A stretch of DNA of 64,000 nt from Macrocystis pyrifera (taxonomy: Eukaryota > Sar > Phaeophyceae > Laminariales > Laminariaceae), in assembly GCA_031763025.1 (NCBI GenBank), contig JASSKH010000016.1:2232001-2296000 (forward strand). The letters run 5' to 3'. Below the pieces are notes generated by a model, which saw only the letters and a list, made by a program, of their open reading frames with translations, had not been told where the DNA came from and did not search any database. Of this stretch, positions 43,549-55,348 are shown piece after piece. Made by a program: the position numbers and the translations under genes. Every line of letters begins with the position of its first letter. Positions within the stretch are counted from its first letter, which is position 1.

Positions 43549-43645
43549 TAAGCGAGATTCGAACCCGTGTCCTCGACGAGGTCAAATGTGATGTTCTTAA
43601 CTACCGAGCTACAGGGGAGAAGGATCGATCGATTGCCCAGTCCTT
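43549..43645 (-). ncRNA. tRNA-related sequence, probably a SINE head or tRNA pseudogene
   Basis: On the minus strand an A-box-like TAGCTCGGTAGTTAAG (43596-43611) is followed 30 bp later by a near-perfect B box, GGGTTCGAATC (43556-43566), the split RNA polymerase III promoter of tRNA genes. A CCTC-loop-GAGG hairpin sits where a variable arm would be. A normal anticodon stem cannot be drawn, and the T arm is too far from the acceptor, so a working tRNA is unlikely. Confidence 0.45.
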
Positions 43646-43739
43646 ACTATTGAACGTGTTATTTGCTGTTGCATAACACATACGTGAGGGATCTATTTCA
43701 ACTCAATGCTGATGGAATAGTCGGAACGGGGAGGAGCTG

Positions 43740-44230
43740 GAGCCGTTGGCATGCGTGCGAAGGGCTGTATGGGCATGCTGTACGCTGATGACGCAGGAAT
43801 TGTGTCGATGTCGACAGGAGGGCTCGCTAGAATGATGGCAGTAATCATGACTGTCTTCGAAGCAGCAGGCCTCACGGTATCGGAAAAGAAGACCGATACG
43901 ACGATTCCACGAACACCAGATCAGACAACCCTCACCCCAGCGCTCGTCATCGAAGCACCAGGCCAGAGGTATGAACAGACGGCCCAGATATTTTACTTCG
44001 GCGGCATTATCCACGAAAACGCTGAGTTCTGGCTCGAACTCGACCGACGGGTCCGTTTCATGCGGGTTCGCCTCAAACGATTAGGCCTGGAGTTGCAGGG
44101 TGGAACGACCGCTACGCTTAGTCTGAAAGTCCGAATTCTGAAGGCCGAGGTAATTGAAACCCTCCTGTACGTGTGTGACGTCGACCCTCGGAGCAGAACA
44201 CTTTGTCAAACTTCGAACGGCTTACCACTA
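43740..44230 (+). pseudogene. Non-LTR retrotransposon (LINE) reverse transcriptase fragment
   Basis: The frame from 43751 begins inside the RT palm: MGMLYADDAGIVSMSTGGLA, with the catalytic Y-A-D-D at 43781-43792. It continues MMAVIMTVFEAAGLTVSEKK (the 'f...GL.ln..Kt' block), FYFGGIIHENAEFWLELDRR ('YLG..i......' block), and LKVRILKAEVIETLLY (thumb). A frameshift near 44170 ends the readable domain. No endonuclease, 5' end or poly(A) tail is seen. Confidence 0.85.
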
Positions 44231-44639
44231 CCGCAGCCCACCGAGACTTGCGCTTTGAGCCTTACAGTACGTTCTATTTTGTTCCGCAGTGGCATCCTGT
44301 CCTTCGTACTCGCTATCGACGCGCGCCCTTGCCATCGACGCCGCTGACGGCACAGCTGTACCTATCGACGAAGCCAGAAACCGATGCGCGGCGCTGTGGA
44401 TGCACTAGAAGCTGGGCACCCGCGGTTCTCTACAAGATATAAGGCAGTGCTATCGAAGTGGTCAACGGTGTTCAGAAAGTTCCGAGCGCTGTGGGGGTAT
44501 AGCAGCGGTGAGAATGGTCAGATGTTGAAGCACGGCAGCCGATGACAGAGCAGACAAGCCGGGGAGTATACGTTTGCGAGGGCTATCCCCGAGTTTCAAG
44601 TACAGAGAGTGCGGCGAATTAAAGCCTCCGTGCCCCTTC

Positions 44640-45300
44640 CACGATAGGATGGGAGGGAAGTTAGCACGGTCCCTCGCCCTCTACTGTCATTTCTTCTTTG
44701 TTGCCTGCCACTACTCCCATCTTCCTTCCCTTCGAAGCACCGCACCACTCGATCCTCCTGCTGCCGGTTTTGTCGCCCCCCCGATCCTCCCCGAATATAG
44801 AGCGAACTCCTCCGGATTCAGCCTCACCCTGTTCCCCCCCGGCCTCCTCACTCCCTGACTCCATTCTCCTGCGACCCCACCCATTCTACTCCTCAGGCAG
44901 TGGGTCGCTTGCCCTCTCGTCTTCATCTTGAATTGTGTACCCTCCGAAGACGTCGTCAGAGGCGCTCCTGCCGGCATTCCCCCCCCCCCTTTGAAAATCC
45001 CGAATAGTCGCCCTAGCAGCTCAACTGACCCTCCTTCTCATGACCCGTCCCTCCCCGCCCGACCTCACCAGCACCGCTGCTTCTCGTTATCGATTCTCTT
45101 TACCCTCTGAATGATCTCTACCTTTGCCGCCTTTTTTTCCCGCCCCTTTCCAAGCTGCTACCCGCTTCAGCACAAATAACATATCCCCGCTTTGTAGACG
45201 CTGCTTCATAAAACCCTCCATTCTTCTCCCCGAATAACTCCGACGCTCTCAGCAGCAGAAGTAGATATGTTAGCGCCAGTCCTATTCACAATACTCTCCC
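44640..45300 (+). repeat. Pyrimidine-rich tract
   Basis: About 660 bp in which the plus strand is strongly C- and T-rich (for example 44990 with a run of C). It produces open frames on both strands that I do not consider coding. Confidence 0.5.
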
Positions 45301-45456
45301 CCCATCCCCCACTTTTGGTTGCCCCATTCCACAGCCGTCAGCACCCCTCACGAAACCGGTCTCCCCACTCGCCTTTGACTCCCGCTCCCCACATGCGCCT
45401 CCTTTATTGTCTTTATTTCGTCTATCGCCGCCTTCACCCTCACTTGGCTTGTATGC

Positions 45457-45681
45457 AATGACAATTCCCACCCACTGGTCAAAATAGAAGTCGGCTGTCA
45501 CCAGCTTCTCCGTCACTGTTCCTTCTGCACTTCGCTTCACCGCGCAGCAGAACGCCATGCATTCTACCAGCTCCTCGGCCACCCCCGACACCACCATCTC
45601 TGCATCGAACCAGATCTCATTTCCTGCGTACGTCCTCCGGCTCATCCATATCCTCCACTTTGCCTCGTAAATCTTTGTAGT
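45457..45681 (-). pseudogene. Tyrosine recombinase N-terminal domain fragment
   Basis: Within the open frame 45286-45981, residues 101-175 read TTKIYEAKWRIWMSRRTYAG, WFDAEMVVSGVAEELVECMA and GTVTEKLVTADFYFDQWVGI. This is the helical core-binding (SAM-like) domain that precedes the catalytic part in YR elements of DIRS/Ngaro type. The catalytic half is absent; after residue 175 the frame enters the pyrimidine tract. It is a third, separate YR remnant in the window. Confidence 0.6.
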
Positions 45682-46325
45682 CGAAGCCGCAACCCGTCCA
45701 ACGGCATACCAGGGGCACAGTTTTGTGGAGTAGTGGAAGCATGCGTTGGATTTTCGGGAGAGCGTGCAGGGGTGTTGTGAAAACTCTGGAGTAGTCGCTC
45801 GCAACGCACCTGGCACCTCTTTTTTGGCAGGACTGCTCATGGTTGAAGATACACCGCATAAAACATGTAACACGCTGACGAGCCTCAAGCTGGTCCCTGA
45901 CTGGCCATGTTCTAAGGCCCGACACTCGCGCACCCACCGCCGTGGCCTAGCCAAACATGCGAGGGCACAAGTAGCGCACATAACAACGTACAGTTAAGCG
46001 TTTCATCACGTCCACTGCACGCCTAAAGCGATTCTTGTCTGTTCCCGGAAGAGGGCGACGCCATAACTGTACAGCAACAGGTCCGCGGCCAGAGTACTTT
46101 GCAGCTCTACACTTGTACGAGCCCAGCCCAGAAGTTCCTCCCGTGCCGCAGACGTGGGACCTGCGTTCACTGCCATGCTGGCGTCCCAATCACGCACTGG
46201 GCTTGATACTTTTGCATCGAATAAACGCATAGACAGCTCTCGTTCTACAGGAGCACGAAACAGCACGAAGGGCAAACGGCAAACAGCAAACGGCGGACGG
46301 GGAGAATGGTCAGTGTCGACACTTT

Positions 46326-47181
46326 AGGCTGTTTCCCATGCGGTTCGATTGGAGCTTCAGATTTGTATTTTCGATCTCAAAAATGAATGACCCTGCTTGT
46401 GCAGTCCAAATACGTAAAAATCCGACCGGAACAATATCTACTTGAGAACCTGATGACCCAAGTCGTCGGATTTTGGGCTGCTTATGCAGTCCAAATACGT
46501 AAAATCCGAACGGAAAAAAATCCATTTGAGAATCTGATGGCCCAAGTCGTCGGATTTTTGCCAAAAATAATCCGACGGTCATCAGTTTGTTTTATTAGAA
46601 AAATGGCATGTTCTCTTAATCCAAGATGTTATCCACGATAGCACACAACAGCAGAACGATCTACGAGTTGGAGGGTGGCACATCTGTGTAGCGACGATGC
46701 TTCACGCTCGACGCGCGGGCGGCGGGCGGCGCGTGCTTCAGTGGCCAGACGACATTCGGCTATCGCGGGGTCGGGCCTAGAGACCAAAAAGAACGCACTC
46801 GGCACGCACCTCTCCGTGAATACGTACTCGTAGACCACACTGCTGTATAGCAGCAGCAGTCAGTCACAAAATGAAACAGAAAATACCAAGACAGGTTGAC
46901 TCTAGCGCGACCGCCACGTCTCTTCACAGCCAGGCCAGAGGCAGCCAGCCTTGACTCGGACGCTTGGGCCCTACGCGCAGGGCAGCGCATCTGGCGCGTC
47001 TCTTCGCGGCGCCAAACCACAAAACGAGCAGTCCGTCTCGGCGTTTGCTCGAATCTCTACACGAACAAAAAATCTGATTTTTCCGCGTAGGAAGACTGTT
47101 TCGATTTGCCAACTTCACAACTAAAAATGCGATCGGGTCAAAATTTGAAGCTCAAAAATCGAACCGCATAGGAAACGGCTT
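46326..47181. mobile_element. 856-bp element with long terminal inverted repeats
   Basis: Left arm 46326-46375 and right arm 47115-47181 are inverted copies: AGGCTGTTTCCCATGCGGTT on the left pairs with AACCGCATAGGAAACGGCTT on the right, continuing inward with GAGCTTCA. The interior has no transposase and contains an 85-bp tandem duplication. It is likely a non-autonomous DNA element. No clear target duplication was found. Confidence 0.65.
46394..46563 (+). repeat. 85-bp tandem duplication inside the inverted-repeat element
   Basis: Units at 46394 and 46479 share GCAGTCCAAATACGTAAAA, ATCCGA and CCAAGTCGTCGGATTTT. Confidence 0.88.
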
Positions 47182-48235
47182 TGGAAAAGCGAGACGCATA
47201 TAATTTCGGAAATATGTTATCTGCATAAAAGGCACGAGGGTGCGTTTTCCTTGAACGCGCCCAGAAAAGGCCACCTTGAGCAAATTATTGATTCACGATT
47301 GCGGTTCAGTCGCCTATCTCGGCCGTACTTCCCCCATGCCCTGGTAGATCGACCGGGTGGGCGGCGCCGTTTGCACCATAGCGGCCTTTGAAATTGCGTA
47401 GGACGCGATACCTGGGGAACTGGTTCGAGGCATCTTTTTTTTAAGGTCTTGTACACATGCTGGAGATAACTGTGAAGAGGGAAAGCACCATCACAACTGT
47501 ACATATTGGCACAACAAACGTGAAGTACCTGGCACAGGACATAACACTTCTTGTAATACGAAAATGAGAAAAAAGCAAGCCAGGAAATCCTATATTCCAG
47601 GGTCGTTGTGCTGACGTTACGGTGATGTAGAACACACACACACATTGCCGAAATAGGAAATCCAGCCTGGCCACCTGTCCTGGCGCCTTTTACTGTACCG
47701 ACTGTGCTCGCCGGTGTCTTGTACTTTCATGTTTCTGACAAACATCTATTACTACAGCACACCTTGGGTATTATGTCAGCGCACATCCTCAAACGTACGA
47801 CGACTCCAACACGAGAGTACGTTATCAACGATACTGGATATATGTGACGGGCTGGTCGGGTCGAGACCCTTGGGTTCACGTCACCAATCGCGTGTATCAA
47901 TACACCCCGAGGGTTCTATGGAATCTATGTTTTCTTGGGCTCGTTCTAAGATAGGCGGGCTACCCTCATTTCATTCCCGCGTTTATGGCCATTGTCTCCG
48001 AGAGTTTTTCCCCAGAATTTCTAAAGTTGGAACGTTTAGAAATTTGTGTCTAGATAAGGAGGGGATCTGTCACGATTGGTGAAATTTGACAGAGGACAAA
48101 GTATCAGAAAAGTGATATTCACATAGTTGGAAGATGAACCCTGGGAAATCTGCAACAAAACAAATCCCGTGAAAAAAAAGTGGAAACTCTTGTAATACAG
48201 CTCTCCGATAATAATGACCCTTGGGCCACACGGGC
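47182..48235. other. No gene seen
   Basis: Short frames on both strands lack any motif. The frame 47714-48082 (122 residues) is unassigned and not called. Confidence 0.35.
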
Positions 48236-48330
48236 GAGAGCTCTAAACTTGACTAATTTTACACTTGAGGATATCTTGTTGACCCAGCGCAAAATGACGA
48301 TTCCATGGCGGTGCATACAGCGAAACCCAT
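48236..48330 (+). mobile_element. CACTCGG-family small element, copy 1 (partial)
   Basis: It begins CCACACGGGCGAGAG and carries the family core CCATGGCGGTGCAT at 48303-48316. The right end is not recognisable. Confidence 0.5.
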
Positions 48331-51300
48331 TTTTATTTCTTTTTTTATATGTATTATGTTCACTTTCCAGCTTCTGGACATGCCGTGGTCACAAGTGTCC
48401 CCACCCCCCCCCCTCGGTACGCGTGCTTTCATTTTTCATCGCACACAGGGTTCAGCTTTTCCGCTGGTCGTTGATTGCCACTGAACGTTGCTAACTCACG
48501 CTCTCGTGCTTCCCGCTAACCAGTTTTCATGGAAGCTATTTCCCCGACGAGTATAGGTGCACTCGATGAGAAATGAAACCACATACAGGACTTGTGTAGG
48601 TGCATGGTGGCGCGTGGATTGCCTACTAAGCCACGGGGATAGAAGCATGAACATCAACGCACCCGATGATAGAGTAGTCTCTCGGCCCGAGTGTGTCTGA
48701 GCCGCTGAAACCAAAGGACCAACAAAAGTGAGACCGTAACCGTGGCCTTGGTATTTGCGACCATCTGCGCCAAGGGAGACAGGCTTCCCGTTGTTCTGTC
48801 AGGACAGGACAACGGCAGCAACTCGCACAGCAGCAGAACCTTCGCACTTAGGCAACCCGGCTGCTATTGATGGTCCCACCCTTCGGTGGGGGCATCGCGA
48901 GCTTCGACGAGCCGTGATTCAAGGTGCTCGTACGTTGGTTGTTTGGAGAAATTACGTACTAAGTACAGTAGGGCTCTATATTTTTTTAACGGCGTAAAAA
49001 CAACGAGATGCCTGTCAAGCTACATGGAGCGTCCATGCTCGCCGTAACGCTTCCGAAAGGTACACGTACTTCGTTTATATCTAATTAGAGTAAAGAGACT
49101 AAACAATTCCACCAACGCACACAATTTGCAGATAGCTGTAAATAATTTTCTAGCCAAATTCTTGCACCAGTACTACAATACAAAGCGTCAGCCACTACAG
49201 CACCGAAGTGTGCTTGTCTTTCATAAACTCGTAGACTACTGCGGCAAACGTTAGAACCGTGGGCTGGCTGACACTGGGTCGCCGACTGTTGTCATCAATA
49301 GCGGTCTTTGCTGGCTAGGCACTACGGGTATCCATGCGCGAGAAAACGTTGAGTTTAGCGGGTCGTTGTATCCAACCGGCTTAAGTGACTCGAATGGTGT
49401 TCCTGAGCACTGAACAGTACAGTCCGAAAATTCGTTTACTTCCCCCACCCCGAGTAACAATTACAGCGATGGGACCGCGAACAATCCACAGCCCCATTGA
49501 GCGGATGGTCGGAACACACCTTCAAAGACGCCCACCGCCGTGTACGTAGATAATATTCGCTGGAGGAGGAGAAACGGAGTATATGACGGGAAGCAGAGAA
49601 GAAGGACAAATGGATGCAGAAGGCAAGCACGTTGGTTAATTATTTCGTTTCAATATCGTTACATGGCTCCAACGACTGCAATTCAGAGCCGCGGATCATG
49701 CAAAGCCGAACGCTTGCCACACATTTGACGATGGGTGACTGGCGAACTTCCACAAATAAGCAACAATTGGTTCAGACGCTTCGCGCAAGACACGCTGCTA
49801 ACGGATACGACGAAGCCAAGCAAGAGCCATACAGTCTATATAACAAGGGCTGTTCACGGGTCGGGTCAAATATCGTAAGTCAGGTCGGGTCGCGTCAGGA
49901 AGGCATTCGTGCCGAGGGTTGCGAGGGCATCTTTTTCTTTAATGTGCTATCACTACAGTACTCCCTGGTGTAAACTAAAATGATACGATGAGTAGATACA
50001 GCAGTAAGTGCCCCCACATATGTTGAAACGTTTTTTCGACGCGCTTGTCCCAAATATTCGTCTCCATAAAACACTTCTTGTTGTAGGTATTGTGTTTTCT
50101 ATTGTCCGCACCATCGATAATCCACGCCAGATATGCCCTATATGTCCGGCGGCCCCCACTCTTTCCCCATCTAAGGTCCGGGGTCATAATTCGGGCACCC
50201 CTTCCCCCATCCACACGACGGTGCTAGCCTTCACTTTTAGAGCGGAAATGGTGTAGCACTTTCTTGACCCCGTAGACTCATCTCGGGTTGTGCGTGCGTA
50301 TGCTAAGAACTCTTTGAGACTGTTTTTTTCCGAAAAAAAACGAATCCCGTCGGGGTGTGTCGAACTAGCGACATTGGCCTTTATCAATGGCTACGTGGAC
50401 GATTTGGGGGGCGCGCGGCTAGACTTTTGTTGTTCTAGAAAACGGCGCGGGCGCACTTCATGTGTCAGCATTTGGTTCGCAACATATGGCGGGAGAACAT
50501 TATTTCGTTCAGATGCGCCCGAAGACTTAAAGCCGTCGTCGCTGGCGCTGCTGCAAACAGCATGACTGTGCATTCCACGCACCTTCATCTGGCGATGAAG
50601 TGACCAGCCTTCCATGCTATCGATGTTGTTTGGCATTAGCTCCTTTTCTCGCTACCAGCAGGAGTGGAAGGAGTGTGTTTCGGCGAACACGCACGAGCGG
50701 GCGGGTACACACGAGGGAAAATACGAACCCTCCATGAGACCAAGTTGGAAAGACGATGGAGGATGAAAGCAGGCGATGAGAGCAAGATGGAAATGAGATT
50801 TGCACAACGGGCTTTAGACAGTAAGGTCGTCTCCCTGCTTTGTGTTCGATTGCGGATGACCACGATTGCCGTTCTTTTAACGCTGGGAGCGCGATGGCAG
50901 TCATGTGTTTTCTCGACGCCTGCCACCATACGGGTAGCAGCACCTAGCGTTTATGACGCCTCTCACTCGAGGGGCAGTGTTGCCATGGCCTACGTAGGTG
51001 TATCGCGAAGATTTTGTGTACTACAGTTGGAACCCCAAATATGTTGGGAAGAGCTCCTCGGTAAAGGGGAGTCCCCCCGACAACCACAAACATGTTTGGT
51101 AAAAACGTGTTACCCTCATGAGCAGGCGTAACTCGGTCAGCGGCTTGCCTACACACCGCCGTCGGCGTCGACCGGCAACATCAAAGCTCGAGTGCACAGA
51201 GGGCGATGTCGCATTTTTCTCTACCCTCTACGGTGGCAGCGAAGGCTCTCGAACGATTAAACGTATCTTTTTACGCCACATAAATACACGTGTTGCACCA

Positions 51301-51495
51301 CTTTGAATTGAAAGCCGTGGGGTGATGTACACATTGAGGCACAGTCGTCAAGGTTTCGGCCTCGCCATACCGTGCCTTGTCCTACGTGAGGTTCATACCG
51401 CAGGTCGGCCAGGACATAAGAGACCCTGCTGCCACACTACATTTTCCTTGTGGAACAGAACTTTGGGTGCTTCGTTTCGGTACGCACGTACTCAC
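48331..51495. other. No confirmed gene
   Basis: It contains the third dispersed-motif copy (48622-48639) and TACAGCAGTA at 49997. Minus-strand frames at 50944-51156 and 50617-50943 were examined as possible exons and have no motif. Confidence 0.35.
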
Positions 51496-51748
51496 CGCAT
51501 GTTCTGGCTCGCACAATTCGAACCTGACGTCGCAAACGATCGATTGCATCATCACATTAAACATCCTGTTGCCCCACTCCAGCTTTGCGAATTCCAGCAA
51601 CCGAGCTTGGAGCGACTCTTGTGTGCTGGTAGAATCGCCACACCACTGCTCGTTGGGGTGGGGCGCAATGTTGAAGAAATCAAAACCATATTGCAGACAA
51701 CCACCTTCTATATGACACAAGGCCTCGAATTCGACAGCAGCGGCAATG
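51496..51748 (-). CDS. Candidate exon of an unidentified host gene
   Basis: On the minus strand an acceptor-like TACTTGTAG (at 51749) opens into a frame reading IAAAVEFEALCHIEGGCLQY, GFDFFNIAPHPNEQWCGDST, LQARLLEFAKLEWGNRMFNV and MMQSIVCDVRFELCEPEHA. It closes at a consensus donor, GCG|GTGAGT (51496). Composition is balanced with spaced Cys and aromatic residues, unlike the repeat frames around it. I do not recognise the family. It could be a downstream exon of the sulfotransferase at 53.8 kb, same strand, but the splice phases of the two do not fit without another exon between. Confidence 0.35.
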
Positions 51749-53827
51749 CTACAAGTACAAATCTTACAAAAATTATCCCTCCATTTACAGCACCATGCCG
51801 CTAAAAGAATAAGATATTGTACTATGGTACTTTGGTGTCATATATGCATCTCTGTCTACTGCACCAGGTCGCTAATATACCGTCTCCCTTTTTAGTCGAA
51901 ATCAATCAACCCACCGTCTATTTCTCTCTCCTCTTGACCAGTTCGCTCTCTTGTCAAAGCTCAGCACGCCTCTTCCATATTTTCCCTCTAAAAGCATAAA
52001 CTAATCAGTATTTACATGTACTGCTGCTGTAGTATCGTATGCATTGCATGTCTACTGCACCAGGTCGCATATATACTTTGTAAACCGGATACGGATGGGC
52101 AAAAAATCAGAAACAATGATTTGAGTTCTTGCGATATTTAATAAACAATACAAATGTATTTAATACATTCTTTAATTTGCCCCTCCGAGGCACACGATTC
52201 TTCTAAAATCATGGGACAGGGGGTAGGGGTAGGGGTGGATGAACTAATTACTTGATGACTTGAGGGTTATATACTACTTTATTTTTGGCAACGAAGAGGA
52301 ACGATAATAAACACATACTGGTGTGATAGGGGTAGGGGTAGATTAACGTCCCGAATAAATGGCTTCAGCGAGCGTGAATTAAGTAGTTTTGGTAATGGAG
52401 GAAACTACATCGAGAACTGTAAAACACAACTAATAACAACACAACATGCAGGTCTGTGTAAGAACAGTAGCAATGCTCCCAGGTGTGCCTTTGATGATTG
52501 ACTGGAATCATTTCTGTTTCATGAGTCTCCAGGCCTAGAGCCTGGATAACTGTAAAATGTTCAGTCATAGTAAGGCACGGTGCCTAGAGCAAGCAGTAGT
52601 TTCCACCTACGGAGCACACGAGATGGATGCATTTATGTCTCGAACGCCACTCTGCTTATACGTTCAAAAATACTTCAAGCTCATAAGCAAAGGTCAGCGT
52701 GATGGTGAGCTAATAAGAAGTACTGTGTGAAGACGCCGAAAAGTTGCGACAATTCGCGATGGTGTTGTCTACTGAGAGCATGGCACAAGACTACGAAACA
52801 CAAGAGTAGGTGCGACCGAGGCCGGAAGAGAGTGTTCGTCTGAGGCAGTCGTCGCCAAATAGACGTCTCGTTAACCGCACTTATATACGTGCGTGTAAAC
52901 ATCCGAGCGTGCTCCGTGCCGAACATTATGCACACACGCAGGTGACAGTTGATAAAGGCGGCGCTAGCGACTACAGTAGTTGACGTAAACGTGAGGACGC
53001 GTGCTACGCTAGAGATATAATAAGAATATGCTCGTACGGCGCATTTTAGCCGAAGTGGCTCTGGCTGGTGGAAGCTTCTCCGCCGACGAACTGCACCGGA
53101 TAGGTCATGCTTTATCGCCTTTGGTTTAGATTGACTACCATCGTATACCCACAGTGGTCGGCCATGGCGTCGCTGATCGGGGTGCACGAAAAAAGCAAAA
53201 CGTCGCCCCAATTAGTTTTGTACTTTTAGTCCCAGGGGAGGGGGAGGGGCTGCTAAGGTCAAGAAAAAATAACAAACTGAACAAATAGCGTAGACGTTCT
53301 GAGACAACAAAAAATCCCAACACGGTTGTAGTTTGTTTTCAATTCCGACGTGGTGGCAAGTGTGGATCCGTTTCCTTTTCTTCTCGTGTACCCTTGGGTT
53401 GCCCTCTAACTTTTCTAAAATTCAGGTTGTGGGTAGGGTAGATAGCTCCTCCGAGCACGGAGCCTCGGAACGTAGGATGCTTTAGCGAAGAACTAGATTG
53501 GGCTTTGGGTTTCTTGTAGTCTGTTCTCCTGTCAAATATATTAGCGATCCCAACCCGAACCCACGAAAAATTGGTTGCTATTGGAAAAAGTGACCAAAAC
53601 GACGCTTGTAACCTCGAGTATGCTTTGGTTGGCTAACACTGTGGTTTGGTTATTATCAATAGCAAACCGAGCAACTCATGACTCACCTGTTTAACCGGGC
53701 AACTCTTCGTGCTTCGTCGGTTCGATACATGTTGACAAACCAACCAAACTGGACGATCGCAAACGCCTTATCAATAGTGCTACAGTAGGCAGAGTCATTC
53801 TTGCACAGTCGCAACCCGGTGTCGTAC
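51749..53827. other. No confirmed gene; G-rich motifs
   Basis: GGGGTAGGGGTAGGGGT-type runs occur at 52212-52236 and again at about 52328-52341. A local duplication (CTACTGCACCAGGTCGC at about 51858 and 52050) is present. The minus-strand frame 52681-53211 (176 residues) has no motif. If the two exons around it belong to one gene, this would be intron. Confidence 0.35.
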
Positions 53828-53954
53828 CTCTAGCGGCCTGCTTTGGACGTCGTGATCACGTGGACAATAGTAGAACGCCGACAATAGTCTGTCGATAGGG
53901 TTCCTTATCATCGTGAAGAATTCACAGTCCCTGCCAATGGCCTTCAACGGCCCC
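53828..53954 (-). CDS. Exon of a carbohydrate sulfotransferase
   Basis: The 127-bp exon has a strong acceptor (pyrimidine-rich tract, then TTCTTCCAG, before 53954) and a donor GAG|GTACGA (53828). It encodes PLKAIGRDCEFFTMIRNPID and RLLSAFYYCPRDHDVQSRPL. The segment RNPIDRLLSAFYY is the 3'-phosphate-binding motif of PAPS-dependent sulfotransferases ('R.P..R..S.yy'), which move sulfate onto sugar chains in the Golgi. The 5'-phosphosulfate loop exon should lie upstream (above 53954) and was not found, so the gene may have long introns or be a fragment. Brown algae need many such enzymes for fucoidan sulfation. Confidence 0.6.
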
Positions 53955-55181
53955 CTGGAAGAAGCGCCGGGGAGGGTCGAGTTTGGCCGGAGGAAAAAAA
54001 CAACAACCACGGAAGGTTACACACGGCCAGGCACGAAGTGGGGGCGACCAAGGCTTTCAGTCCTACAGTAGCGCCCGACCTAGAAGGATATATCAGCGAT
54101 AGGTACTGCTCAGGTGTGCTGCAGGAGCAGCAAGAAGCTCACCAGGTTATTGATCTTGTCTGTATATCCACAGCGAATAGGACACGTTCAAAGAATACCT
54201 GATGCGCACTATCAACACTGTAGGAACAAAAAGCTGTCGGATGCATAGTTGTTAGAATACGTGTGTTGCAAGCGTCCCAACGTCACACACTTGGAGCAGT
54301 ACGGCACAACAGCAACAGCAAACAGTAAACCAGTTACATCTTCCTGGCATATGTTAGCCGTCTAATGATTGTCCGGATGATAGCCACCCGAAATTGTATT
54401 TGGCAGCGTGTGCACTTTGAGGTACACGAGTATGTCACCCGCGGGTATGACGTGCCCACGGGAAGATTTGACCTTCAATACCGCCCGCCCCCAGCTCCAT
54501 ACCCGTCGTAGTGCCACGTAGAAAAATAGGTTAGATCACATACTCAAGGTAGAGTCACCCCACGGTAGTGGTTGCACTTTTTGGGCGAAAGGTTTCTGAC
54601 CAATTGAGTTCCTTAAGTGAGGAACTACCAGTTAGGATAAAAAAATTTACTCGTATAATCGTTTTAGGACTAGCGCATACAAGTGCCGGTCGGATGGCCC
54701 GAACGAATTTCTTCCAAGTATTGTAACGGGTGAGATATTGAGTTCTTATTTGTGAGGGGATCAGGAACATCGGGTGCACCCTTACTGTGGGATGGCTCGG
54801 TAGTCGGGTAGCCTTCAGTATAATTCCTTTGTAAAATACTGATGCTTGTTATTCCTGTCCGAATCGTACGAATGTAAACGGGGGGGAATACAAAGGGATG
54901 GAGGCCTATACATACAGAGGGACAGTACGGGTGGGTGAAATTAATCACCGGCAATCAATTGACTACTTGCCAGGTAAGCTGTTATTAGTGCGATTTAATC
55001 AGTTTGCACATGCGAGACACACGAGATAGCTACACGTGCCCACTCTTCCCAGGTGTGTAGCCGGGTTTGGCCCAGAGGGGCCTACTCGCTAGAATGGGAG
55101 TAGAAATTACCAACCGGATGAAAGCTGAGGTAGGGGGGTGGGTCACTTTGAGCTTTTTTTGTTTCAGTCGCACCGAGCTAT
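53955..55181. other. No further exon recognised
   Basis: I searched the minus strand for the PAPS-loop exon of the sulfotransferase and did not find one. Other frames (for example 54670-54954) are unassigned. Confidence 0.3.
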
Positions 55182-55348
55182 TGGGCCGAGTGACTATCTA
55201 TCCAATTTCTTCGCAGCTTATTAAGATTTTGCGCTTTCGGGATTCGTGATATGCACCGCCATGGGATACCTGGTTTGTTGCGATGCGCTAACAACACATT
55301 TCCGAGTCCAATTTGGAGAGAAGTACAGAGTCACTGGCCCGAGTGGCC
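55182..55348 (-). mobile_element. CACTCGG-family small element, copy 2
   Basis: Minus strand: it starts near 55348 (GGCCACTCGGGCCAGTGACT), holds the core CCATGGCGGTGCAT at 55251-55264, and ends near 55182 with AGTCACTCGGCCC. Confidence 0.55.

Noticed and set aside
43549..43645. A functional tRNA gene
   Set aside because: A and B boxes are good, but no proper anticodon stem forms and the seven-base acceptor match uses bases of the adjacent MITE.
45286..45981. 231-residue minus-strand ORF as an intact gene
   Set aside because: Only residues about 101-175 match a recombinase domain; the rest is pyrimidine-tract read-through and unrecognised sequence.
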